NCBI RefSeq assembly: GCF_015223355.1
Contig: NZ_JADFFK010000021.1
Span: 1 to 64,000, forward strand
Direction: 5' to 3'
Source of the DNA: Salipiger mangrovisoli
GTDB taxonomy: Bacteria; Pseudomonadota; Alphaproteobacteria; Rhodobacterales; Rhodobacteraceae
Length of the DNA: 64,000 nt
Under the pieces are notes generated by a model that ran no database searches, had not been told where the DNA came from, and worked only from the letters and a program-made list of their open reading frames with translations. Numbering within the stretch: position 1 is the first letter of the stretch; every line of letters starts with the position of its first letter. The translations under genes were made by a program, and so were the position numbers. Below, piece by piece: positions 25,525 to 32,957 of the stretch.

Positions 25525-25614
25525 TGGCGGAGGCTGTGGGATTCGAACCCACGGGACCCGCAAAGGCCCAACGGTTTTCAAGACCGCCGCATTCGACCAC
25601 TCTGCCAAACCTCC
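25525..25614 (-). tRNA. tRNA-Ser (anticodon UGA)
   Basis: Read on the minus strand, the 90-base sequence folds as a class II tRNA. The acceptor stem GGAGGTT pairs with AGCCTCC, followed by discriminator G and an encoded CCA. The anticodon loop is CTTGAAA, with UGA at the anticodon position (reads UCA). A long variable arm (TTGGGCCTTTGCGGGTCCC region) and a T loop GGTTCGAATCC are present. The long variable arm and UGA anticodon identify serine. Confidence 0.97.
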
Positions 25615-25961
25615 GGTGCGCCCGACCTAGCCTGCTTCCCGCGATTCTAGAACAGGCTTTCCGGGAAAATCCGCCGATCACGGCTTTGATGGCTTTTCTT
25701 GGTCTGCGCCACCCGTTAGGATCCCGCGAAAACCGGGACGTTCCGGTCCGCGTCCAAAGCGACGGCAGCGCAGTCGTCCGATCCGCTCGACCCTCCTTAG
25801 CGAAGTCGAGGCCGGCGCATCGGGGAAGACCCTCCTGCCCTCGCCACGGCACTGGACACGGCGCGTCCGACAGCAGCAGGCCGGACCTCGACACTCCGGC
25901 AGAAGGGACATCCGGCAAGGCGCGACAGACGCCACCGGCAGGCGGGACTACAGGGGGCACT
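25615..25961. other. intergenic region between tRNA-Ser and SPOR lipoprotein gene
   Basis: The tRNA promoter (minus strand) and the lipoprotein promoter (plus strand) must lie here. The plus-strand frame stays open from the tRNA into the lipoprotein gene, but its residues do not look like a protein. I see no defined structure. Confidence 0.4.
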
Positions 25962-26870
25962 ATGACCAAATCGACAGGAAAGCGGCCCGTGTTCGCAAAC
26001 GGGGCGGCAGGGGGCGCAGTGGTGGCGATCCTTGCGACGCTCGCGCTTGGCGCATGCAGCGAGGCACAGATGCCCGGCTTCATGAAGGGCAAAGGGACGT
26101 CCGGCTCGGGCGGGGCCGCAACCTCGCGCGGGGCCGCGACGGCGGAGCGCGACATCGAGGCGCCCGAGGTCTTCCAGACCACCGAGGCCGGCCTCTGGGA
26201 CGGTCGCCCGTCACTGGGCGGGGTCTGGGTCGCACATCCCGACGTCTCGGAGCCCGAACGCGTGATCATCCGCAACGAGAAGACCGGCCAGTTCGTCATC
26301 GGCGCGCTGTTCCGCCGCGAACGCATGAGCCCCGGCCCGCGCCTGCAGGTCTCGTCGGATGCCGCCGCAGCCATCGGCATGCTGGCCGGCGAGCCGGTGA
26401 ATCTCAACGTGGTCGCCCTGCGCCGCGAGGAAGGCCCCGCCGAACCCGAGGAGGGCACCGGCCCCGCGGGCGTCGAGGCGGCAACGCTTTCCGCAGCGCC
26501 CGGCGTCGAGGAAAGCACGCTCGAGCCGGTGACCGCATCTGCCGCCGCGGCGATCGAGGCCACCCCGGCCAACCCGGCCCCGGCTGCCGCTCCCGCGGCC
26601 AAGCCCGCGGCGCCCGCACCGACACAGGCCTCTTCGCTGGCGCGGCCCTACGTTCAGATCGGCATCTTCAGCGTCGAGCAGAACGCCGAGAACACCGCCA
26701 CCGCGATGCGCCAGACCGGAATGGTGCCGACCGTCAAGAAACAAAGCAGCTCGGGCAAGACCTTCTGGCGCGTGCTCGTCGGCCCCGCCGCCGACAAGGC
26801 CGAGCTCGATGCGCTGCTGACCAAGATCAAGGGCGCCGGATTCTCGGACGCCTACGCCGTGAAGAACTGA
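25962..26870 (+). CDS. SPOR-domain lipoprotein
   Basis: A 302-residue predicted lipoprotein. The N-terminus has a hydrophobic stretch ending in the lipobox TLALGAC, with Cys32 as the lipidated residue. The centre includes an Ala/Pro-rich linker (about residues 165-220). The C-terminal 75 residues are a SPOR domain (RPYVQIGIFSVEQNAENTA, WRVLVGPAADKAELDALL), which binds denuded glycan strands at division sites. The start is the ATG at 25962; upstream in-frame sequence has no protein character. Followed after 26 bases by dacC, so the pair probably works together on peptidoglycan. RlpA and FtsN are other SPOR proteins, but there is no RlpA catalytic domain here. Confidence 0.88.
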   Translation: MTKSTGKRPVFANGAAGGAVVAILATLALGACSEAQMPGFMKGKGTSGSGGAATSRGAATAERDIEAPEVFQTTEAGLWDGRPSLGGVWVAHPDVSEPERVIIRNEKTGQFVIGALFRRERMSPGPRLQVSSDAAAAIGMLAGEPVNLNVVALRREEGPAEPEEGTGPAGVEAATLSAAPGVEESTLEPVTASAAAAIEATPANPAPAAAPAAKPAAPAPTQASSLARPYVQIGIFSVEQNAENTATAMRQTGMVPTVKKQSSSGKTFWRVLVGPAADKAELDALLTKIKGAGFSDAYAVKN

Positions 26871-26896
26871 CCCCGAGCCCTAGAGAGGAGCCGCCC

Positions 26897-28096
26897 ATGC
26901 GCCGCCCGAAAAGCCCCCTTTCGAGCCTGTCCCTGCGCCGCCTGCTGGCTGGCGCGGCCGCCGCGGCGTTGCTCGCCACCGGCGCGCAGGCGTTCGACAC
27001 CAGCGCCCGCGCGGCCTTTGTGCTGGATTACACCACCGGCACCGTGCTGCTCGCCAAGGACGCCGACAAGGCTGTGCCTCCTGCCTCCATGTCCAAGCTG
27101 ATGACGCTGTACATGGCCTTCGAGGCGATCCGCGACGGCCGCCTCAAGCTTGAAGAGGAACTGCCGGTGTCCGAGCACGCCATGTCCTACGGCGGCTCGA
27201 CCATGTTCCTCGACACCACCGACCGGGTGAAGGTCGAGGACCTGCTGCGCGGCATCATCGTGCTGTCGGGCAATGACGCCTGCGCGGTGATCGCCGAGGC
27301 GCTTTCGCCGAATGGCACCGAGGCAGGCTTTGCCGACCTGATGACGCGCCGCGCGCAGCAGCTCGGAATGACCAATTCGAGCTTCGCCAACGCCTCGGGC
27401 TGGCCGGCACAGGGGCATGTCATGTCGATGCGCGACCTGACGCTTCTCGCACGCCACATCATCGAGGACTTTCCCGAGTTCTACCCGATCTTCTCGGAGC
27501 GCCGCTTCGAGTTCGACGGCCGCGCGCCGCAGAACGTCAGCAACCGCAACCCGCTGCTGCGCCTCGACATCGGCGCCGACGGGCTGAAGACCGGCCATAC
27601 CGCCGAAGCCGGCTACGGGCTGGTCGGCTCGGCCAAGCAGGGCGACCGCCGGGTCATCTTCGCCATCTCCGGCCTCGACAGCGAGCGCGCCCGCGCCGAG
27701 GAAAGCGAATCCATCGTCAACTGGGCCTTCCGCCAGTTCGCCGAGCGCAAGCTGGTCGAAAAGGGCAAGGAAGTCGCGCGTGCAAAGGTCTTCCTGGGCA
27801 ACCAGGAAAGCGTCGGCCTGGTGGCGCGGGATGATATCGAGATGCTGATCCCGGTGACGCCGGGCACCGAGCTCGGCGCCGAGGTGGTCTACACCGGACC
27901 GCTGCAGGCACCGATCACCGCCGGGCAGCAGCTTGCCGAGTTGATCATCACCCCCGAGGGCCTGCCCGAGCACCGCGTGCCGCTCTTTGCCGCCGAAGAC
28001 GTGCCCTCGGGCGGCTTCGTCAAGCGCATGATGGTGGTCAGCACCAACCTGATCAGCCGCCTCCAGACCCCAGCCGCGTCCTCGGAGGCCATGTGA
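26897..28096 (+). CDS. dacC: D-alanyl-D-alanine carboxypeptidase (PBP5/6 family)
   Basis: A 399-residue low-molecular-mass penicillin-binding protein. A signal peptide (residues 1-32, cleavage after AQA) precedes the catalytic domain. The SxxK motif is Ser64-Met-Ser-Lys67, the SGN motif is in IIVLSGNDACAV (about 124) and the KTG motif is in DGLKTGHTAEAG (about 232). A C-terminal PBP5_C domain and a weakly amphipathic tail end the protein. It trims the terminal D-Ala of pentapeptides in the periplasm. GAGAGGAG-like ribosome binding sequence lies 7 bases before the ATG. The stop overlaps the tmk start (GTGA), so the two are coupled. Confidence 0.94.
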   Translation: MRRPKSPLSSLSLRRLLAGAAAAALLATGAQAFDTSARAAFVLDYTTGTVLLAKDADKAVPPASMSKLMTLYMAFEAIRDGRLKLEEELPVSEHAMSYGGSTMFLDTTDRVKVEDLLRGIIVLSGNDACAVIAEALSPNGTEAGFADLMTRRAQQLGMTNSSFANASGWPAQGHVMSMRDLTLLARHIIEDFPEFYPIFSERRFEFDGRAPQNVSNRNPLLRLDIGADGLKTGHTAEAGYGLVGSAKQGDRRVIFAISGLDSERARAEESESIVNWAFRQFAERKLVEKGKEVARAKVFLGNQESVGLVARDDIEMLIPVTPGTELGAEVVYTGPLQAPITAGQQLAELIITPEGLPEHRVPLFAAEDVPSGGFVKRMMVVSTNLISRLQTPAASSEAM

Positions 28097-28743
28097 CCAA
28101 GGCAGCCGGCCAGGCGGGGGCGAAGGGCCTCTTCGTCAGCTTCGAAGGCATCGACGGTTCGGGCAAGTCCACCCAGGCGCGGCGTCTGTACGCCGAACTG
28201 ACCGCCGAGGGACGCCCCGCCGTGCTCACCCGCGAGCCCGGCGGCTCGCCGGGCGCCGAGGAGATCCGCGCGCTGGTGCTGCAGGGGGATCCCGACCGCT
28301 GGTCCGCCGAGACCGAGCTGCTGCTCTTCACCGCGGCCCGTCGCGACCACCTCGAGCGGCTGATCCGCCCTGCCCTCGCCGAGGGAAAGATGGTGATCTG
28401 CGACCGCTTCGCCGACAGCAGCCGGATGTACCAGGGCCTGTCGCGCGGCGACCTGCGGGACAAGGTGGATGCGCTGCACGCGCTGATGATCGGCACAGAG
28501 CCTGACCTGACCTTCCTCATCGACATGGACCCGGCGGCAGGACTTGCCCGCGCCAAGGCCCGCGCCACCGACGAAGAGCGCTTCGAAGACTTCGGCGTGG
28601 CGCTGCAGGAGCGCATGCGCGCGGGATACCTCGCGCTGGCCGAGGAGTTTCCCGAGCGCTTCATCGTGATCGATGGCAACCGGCCGCAGGACGATGTGGC
28701 CGCCGACATCCGCGCCCGGCTCGCGGAGCGCTGCCCGGCATGA
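28093..28743 (+). CDS. tmk: thymidylate kinase
   Basis: A 216-residue dTMP kinase. The P-loop GIDGSGKST is at residues 19-27, preceded by FVSFE. The DR motif is in VICDRFADSSRMYQG, and the LID region lies near ARATDEERFEDFG. It phosphorylates dTMP to dTDP in the cytoplasm for DNA synthesis. The start is a GTG that overlaps the dacC stop by four bases. The stop overlaps the holB start in the same way (TGAGC/ATGA arrangement), the usual tmk-holB pairing. Confidence 0.96.
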   Translation: MTKAAGQAGAKGLFVSFEGIDGSGKSTQARRLYAELTAEGRPAVLTREPGGSPGAEEIRALVLQGDPDRWSAETELLLFTAARRDHLERLIRPALAEGKMVICDRFADSSRMYQGLSRGDLRDKVDALHALMIGTEPDLTFLIDMDPAAGLARAKARATDEERFEDFGVALQERMRAGYLALAEEFPERFIVIDGNRPQDDVAADIRARLAERCPA

Positions 28744-29858
28744 GCGTCGAGGAGGAGATCCCCGAGGCCGACCGGATCGAGGGCGCGCCGCACCCGCGAG
28801 AGACCTTCTCGATCTACGGCCAGGACCGGGCGCAGGAGGATTTCCTCGCGGCCTTCAATTCCGGTCGGCTGCACCATGGATGGCTGATCACCGGGCCGCG
28901 CGGGCTTGGCAAGGCAACGCTGGCCTGGACGATCGCGCGCTTCCTGCTCGCCACCCCCGCGGAGGACGGAGGCCTGTTCGGCGCGCCGCCGCCGCCGACC
29001 GACCTGCGCATCGACCCCGAGCACCCGGTGGCGCACCGCGTGCACGCGCTCTCGGAACCGCGGCTGCACCTGCTGCGCCGTGGTTGGGATGCGAAGACCA
29101 AGAAGCTGCGTTCCGTGATCACCGTTGAGGAGGTCCGCGCGCTGAAACGCTTCTTCTCGCTCTCCTCCGCCGACGGCGGGCGGCGCGTGGTGATCATCGA
29201 CAGCGCCGACGAGATGAACCCCAACGCCGCCAACGCCATCCTCAAGCTGCTGGAAGAGCCGCCCGCCAATACCGTGCTGCTGATGGTCAGCCACCAGCCC
29301 TCGCGCCTCTTGCCGACGATCCGCTCGCGCTGCCGCGAGCTGCGGCTCTCGCCGCTGGGACCCGAGGACATGGCGCGCGCGCTCGATCAGGCCGGGGCGC
29401 AGGTGGCCCCGCAGGAAGCCGCGGCGCTGGCCGAGCTTTCCGCCGGATCGGTAGGCGAGGCGCTGCGGCTGCTGACGCTGGACGGGCTGAAGCTCTATGC
29501 CGATCTGGTCTCGCTTGCAGGCACGCTGCCCCGGCTCGACCGGCCGCGCGCCATCGCGCTTGGCGAAAGCGCCGCCGGGCGCGGCCAGGAGGCGCGGCTC
29601 GACTTGGTGCTGACGCTCACCGACCGGCTCATGGCGCGGCTTGCCCGCGCCGGGGTCAGCGGCGCTCCGCCGCGCATCGAGGCCGCCCCGCAAGAGGCCG
29701 AAACGCTGATGCGCCTCGCCCCCGGCCCCGCCGCCGGACGGGCCTGGGCGCAGCTCGCGCAGGAGGCCGGCGAGCGCGCCCGCCACGCGCGGGCGGTGAA
29801 CGTCGATCCGGCCGCGCTGGTGCTCGATTTGCTCCTGCAGATGCGCAAGGCGGGCTGA
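28740..29858 (+). CDS. holB: DNA polymerase III subunit delta'
   Basis: A 372-residue clamp-loader subunit. The AAA+ domain has a degenerate P-loop GPRGLGKAT (residues 52-60), the HHGWLITGPRG entry, the sensor-type VVIIDSADEMNPNAANAILKLLEEPP segment and VSHQPSRLLPTIRSRC with the SRC motif. The C-terminal collar domain is more variable. An insertion after the P-loop region (residues 75-120) replaces the zinc-binding part found in E. coli HolB. Together with tau and delta it opens and loads the beta clamp. Overlaps tmk by four bases. Confidence 0.93.
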   Translation: MSVEEEIPEADRIEGAPHPRETFSIYGQDRAQEDFLAAFNSGRLHHGWLITGPRGLGKATLAWTIARFLLATPAEDGGLFGAPPPPTDLRIDPEHPVAHRVHALSEPRLHLLRRGWDAKTKKLRSVITVEEVRALKRFFSLSSADGGRRVVIIDSADEMNPNAANAILKLLEEPPANTVLLMVSHQPSRLLPTIRSRCRELRLSPLGPEDMARALDQAGAQVAPQEAAALAELSAGSVGEALRLLTLDGLKLYADLVSLAGTLPRLDRPRAIALGESAAGRGQEARLDLVLTLTDRLMARLARAGVSGAPPRIEAAPQEAETLMRLAPGPAAGRAWAQLAQEAGERARHARAVNVDPAALVLDLLLQMRKAG

Positions 29859-29984
29859 CGCCCGCGGAGCGATGCGGGCTCTGCTCCAGCGTGCCTGCGG
29901 CACGCAGTCTGCCCCGGCGTGCCGCAAACGCGCAGTCTGCAAGAGGGGGCTCCGCCCCCGTCCGCTGAGGCGGACTCCCCCGGC

Positions 29985-30022
29985 GTATTTGGAAAGAGAA
30001 GAAGGGAGGGGCTTGCCCTCCC
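29985..30022 (-). terminator. intrinsic terminator of mrp with shared rhodobacterial tail
   Basis: On the minus strand a hairpin GGGAGGG-CAAGC-CCCTCCC is followed directly by TTCTTCTCTTTCC and then AAATACGC. It sits 20 bases after the mrp stop. The same tail recurs twice in the valS/recN gap. The T tract is interrupted by C, so strength is uncertain. Confidence 0.6.
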
Positions 30023-30041
30023 CTGCGGTCCGCCGGCGCGG

Positions 30042-31106
<1,065 letters not shown>

Positions 31107-31271
31107 GGTCACTTCCTTTCCCTGGGCGCATATTGCCCTTTCGTCATCTTGCGCCACGCGCAAACCGCGTCCTCATCGCGCCCAAATCTTGGGCGCGGCC
31201 CCGCAGAATTGCGCAATCCAAAGCGCTTTGTCCCATGCGTTTCGCGCATAGCGGCATTGAACCGAGCCGGG

Positions 31272-31300
31272 ATTGTGCAGCCGCAGCAACTGGCCCATCT
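31272..31300 (+). promoter_or_regulatory. RpoH-type promoter of the DUF1127-CcsR unit
   Basis: ATTGTGC at 31272-31278, a 14-base spacer and GCCCATCT at 31293-31300 (followed by AT). This matches the sigma-32 pattern CTTGAAA-N14-CCCCATNT in spacing and in seven of eight -10 positions; the -35 keeps TTG but departs after it. The predicted transcript start lies about 45 bases before the DUF1127 start codon. In Rhodobacter sphaeroides the homologous unit is driven by RpoHI/RpoHII, which fits. Confidence 0.55.
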
Positions 31301-31353
31301 ATGGTGCAACGAAAGACAGACGCAACCATCCAGCCACACGGGCACAGACGCAC

Positions 31354-31557
31354 ATGGCATACGCAACCGACACCACCCGCATCGCAGGCCGCTCCGAAGG
31401 ACTCGTCGAGCGCCTCCGCACTGCTCTGGCTCGCCGCCGGCTCTACAAGCAGACCTTCAGCGAGCTGGCCGCGTTGAGCAACCGCGAACTGAGCGACCTC
31501 GGGCTGCACCGCTCGATGATCCGCCGGATCGCCTATCAGGCCGCCTACGAGGCGTAA
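31354..31557 (+). CDS. ccaF1: DUF1127 small RNA-binding protein, CcaF1-like
   Basis: A 67-residue basic protein. The C-terminal half is a DUF1127 (YjiS-like) domain: LARRRLYKQTFSELAALSNREL followed by DLGLHRSMIRRIAYQAAYE. In Rhodobacter sphaeroides the protein in this exact position, CcaF1, binds RNA and helps the maturation of the CcsR sRNAs and RNA turnover. Here the stop codon is directly followed by the four-sRNA array, so the mRNA and sRNAs are likely one primary transcript cut by RNases. The start is the ATG at 31354; the open frame extends upstream without protein character. Stress-induced expression is expected from the RpoH-type promoter. Confidence 0.88.
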   Translation: MAYATDTTRIAGRSEGLVERLRTALARRRLYKQTFSELAALSNRELSDLGLHRSMIRRIAYQAAYEA

Positions 31558-31569
31558 GATTTCGAACAC

Positions 31570-31645
31570 GTCCCGGCTCTCTCCTCCTCCCTGAGCCGGT
31601 TCGTTTGGGCGGTGACCTCTCTCCTCCTCCCTGAGGTCACCGCCG
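31570..31645 (+). ncRNA. ccsR1: CcsR1-like sRNA (cuckoo RNA)
   Basis: Two stem-loops showing the same 13-base loop TCTCCTCCTCCCT. Hairpin 1 is at 31573-31599 (CCGGCTC/GAGCCGG). Hairpin 2 is at 31608-31644 with a 12-bp stem (GGCGGTGACCTC paired with its complement). The unpaired CCUCCUCCC is complementary to Shine-Dalgarno-like purine runs. This is the design of the CcsR family. Ends are approximate, because they depend on processing. Confidence 0.87.
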
Positions 31646-31671
31646 CAAAGACACCGGGCCGCAAGGTCCAG

Positions 31672-31748
31672 ACATCGACAGCCCCTCTCCTCCTCCCTGG
31701 GGCCTCGATACAGCGGCGATCTCTCTCCTCCTCCCTGAGATCGCCGCA
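31672..31748 (+). ncRNA. ccsR2: CcsR2-like sRNA (cuckoo RNA)
   Basis: Hairpin 1 at 31681-31703 has a 5-bp stem (GCCCC/GGGGC). Hairpin 2 at 31713-31747 has an 11-bp stem (GCGGCGATCTC paired with its complement). Both expose the same TCTCCTCCTCCCT loop. The segment between the hairpins (CTCGATACA) resembles that of the third copy, so copies 2 and 3 are the closest pair. Ends are approximate. Confidence 0.87.
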
Positions 31749-31781
31749 CCAGATACCGGGGCTGGCCAAGATGGTGCGCCC

Positions 31782-31861
31782 CAGCGTTTCGGAGCCCCTC
31801 TCCTCCTCCCTGGGGCAACGATGCAGCGGCGGTCTCTCTCCTCCTCCCTGAGACCGCCGCA
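31782..31861 (+). ncRNA. ccsR3: CcsR3-like sRNA (cuckoo RNA)
   Basis: Hairpin 1 at 31794-31816 (GCCCC/GGGGC) and hairpin 2 at 31826-31860 (GCGGCGGTCTC paired with its complement, 11 bp). Both loops are TCTCCTCCTCCCT. The stem of hairpin 2 differs from that of copy 2 by a compensated A-T to G-C change (GATC to GGTC with the matching change opposite), which supports a conserved structure. Ends are approximate. Confidence 0.87.
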
Positions 31862-31887
31862 CCCTACATAGGACCCGCGCGGGTCCG

Positions 31888-31980
31888 ACCGGATCGGAAG
31901 CCCCTCTTCTCCTCCTCCTCGGGCTTTCGTGACACGGAACGGCGGTGCCTCTCCTCCTCCCTGGCACCGCCGTTTTTTTT
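31888..31980 (+). ncRNA. ccsR4: CcsR4-like sRNA (cuckoo RNA), last copy
   Basis: Hairpin 1 at 31898-31926 (AAGCCC/GGGCTT) has an altered, longer loop (CTCTTCTCCTCCTCCTC). Hairpin 2 at 31940-31972 has the standard loop and an 11-bp stem running into a T tract, so it is also the terminator of the whole transcript. A separate small hairpin (GGACCC-GCGC-GGGTCC, 31871-31886) lies between copies 3 and 4. Ends are approximate. Confidence 0.85.
31940..31980 (+). terminator. Rho-independent terminator of the DUF1127-CcsR transcript
   Basis: CGGCGGTGCC and GGCACCGCCG form the stem around the CUCCUCC loop and are followed by eight T, then CTTTT. A strong U tail like this is also the usual Hfq-binding 3' end of sRNAs. 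Confidence 0.85.
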
Positions 31981-32094
31981 CTTTTCAGCGTCGAGACCTC
32001 CGCTGAAGTCCCCCCGAGCCGACCGCGTTAAACCTGCTGAAACGCGCCCCCGCAATATGAAGGGGGAGCGCTGTCAGGCCACGGGAAACAGGAC

Positions 32095-32829
32095 ATGGAA
32101 AGACATCTGATCGTCACCGGCTATCCCCGCTCGGGAAGCACGATGTTCTACAACATGCTGCGCCATACGCTGCAGGACTTCGCGCTCTACGAGCAGGAGC
32201 TCCCCGCCGCGCGCCTCCTCGAACAGCCCGGCAACCAGTGCACCAAGCGGCCCAAGGATGTCTTTGACGTGCCGCGGCTGATGCAGCTCAACCGTGGGCG
32301 CAAGCGCATCGATCTGGTGATCACCCTGCGCGATCCCCGCGACACGCTGATCAGCCGTCACGTGGCGGTGCCCGACGACTATTTCATCGGTGCCGACCAT
32401 TGCTACTTCGTGCCCGGCAACCGACCACCGCAGTTCACCGATCCGGGGCTGCTGGCGAACCACAAGATGATCCTGCAGATCAGCGCCTCCGGCCTGTTCC
32501 CGCAGGGCGTGTTCTTCCTGAAATACGAAGACCTCGTCTCCGATCCCGAGGCGGTTCAGCAGATGCTTGGCGAGGGGCTAGATCTGCGCTTCGACGGCAA
32601 GTTCAGCGATTTCCACACCGCCAGCATCCCCGGAACCCTCGCGTGGTCACTCAACGGCGTGCGCCCGGTCGAGCAGCGGCGCGAGCGCAAATGGGCGCGC
32701 CCCGAACATCGGGCGCGCATCATCGACCAGTTCACCCGCTTCCCGGTGCTGCACGACATCCTGTTCCAGCTCGGTTACGAGGATGACCGCGGCTGGTTCG
32801 AGGAGCTCTGCGCACAGGCGGCCGCCTGA
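32095..32829 (+). CDS. sulfotransferase-like protein
   Basis: A 244-residue P-loop sulfotransferase-fold protein. The 5'-phosphosulfate-binding loop is GYPRSGST at residues 9-16. The 3'-phosphate-binding segment is LVITLRDPRDTLISRH. FFLKYEDLVSDPEAVQQML and the C-terminal RKWARPEHRARI match the family. It would transfer sulfate from PAPS to a hydroxyl or amine, but an acceptor cannot be named. No signal peptide or membrane segment. It lies alone between the CcsR terminator and valS, with a 128-base gap to valS. Confidence 0.83.
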   Translation: MERHLIVTGYPRSGSTMFYNMLRHTLQDFALYEQELPAARLLEQPGNQCTKRPKDVFDVPRLMQLNRGRKRIDLVITLRDPRDTLISRHVAVPDDYFIGADHCYFVPGNRPPQFTDPGLLANHKMILQISASGLFPQGVFFLKYEDLVSDPEAVQQMLGEGLDLRFDGKFSDFHTASIPGTLAWSLNGVRPVEQRRERKWARPEHRARIIDQFTRFPVLHDILFQLGYEDDRGWFEELCAQAAA

Positions 32830-32957
32830 CCGGCCGCGCCCCGCCACCCTGCCCGGGATCCGAAGACAAGTCCCCCGCGCACGGGGCGCTTTCCCTTTGC
32901 CGAGGCTTTCGATAGGAGGGTCCGGACAACAGCACAAGCAGGCATGGGAACGCAGCC

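Noticed and set aside
31144-31818. Minus-strand open frame rich in Arg, Glu and Gly across the sRNA array
   Set aside because: Its repeated EEER-type peptides come from translating the hairpin loops backwards. No start context or family.
31573-31972. Regularly spaced CTCCTCC repeats that could be a CRISPR array
   Set aside because: The repeated part is only the 13-base hairpin loop, spacing is uneven, the flanks are self-complementary stems, and no cas genes are near. It fits tandem sRNAs.
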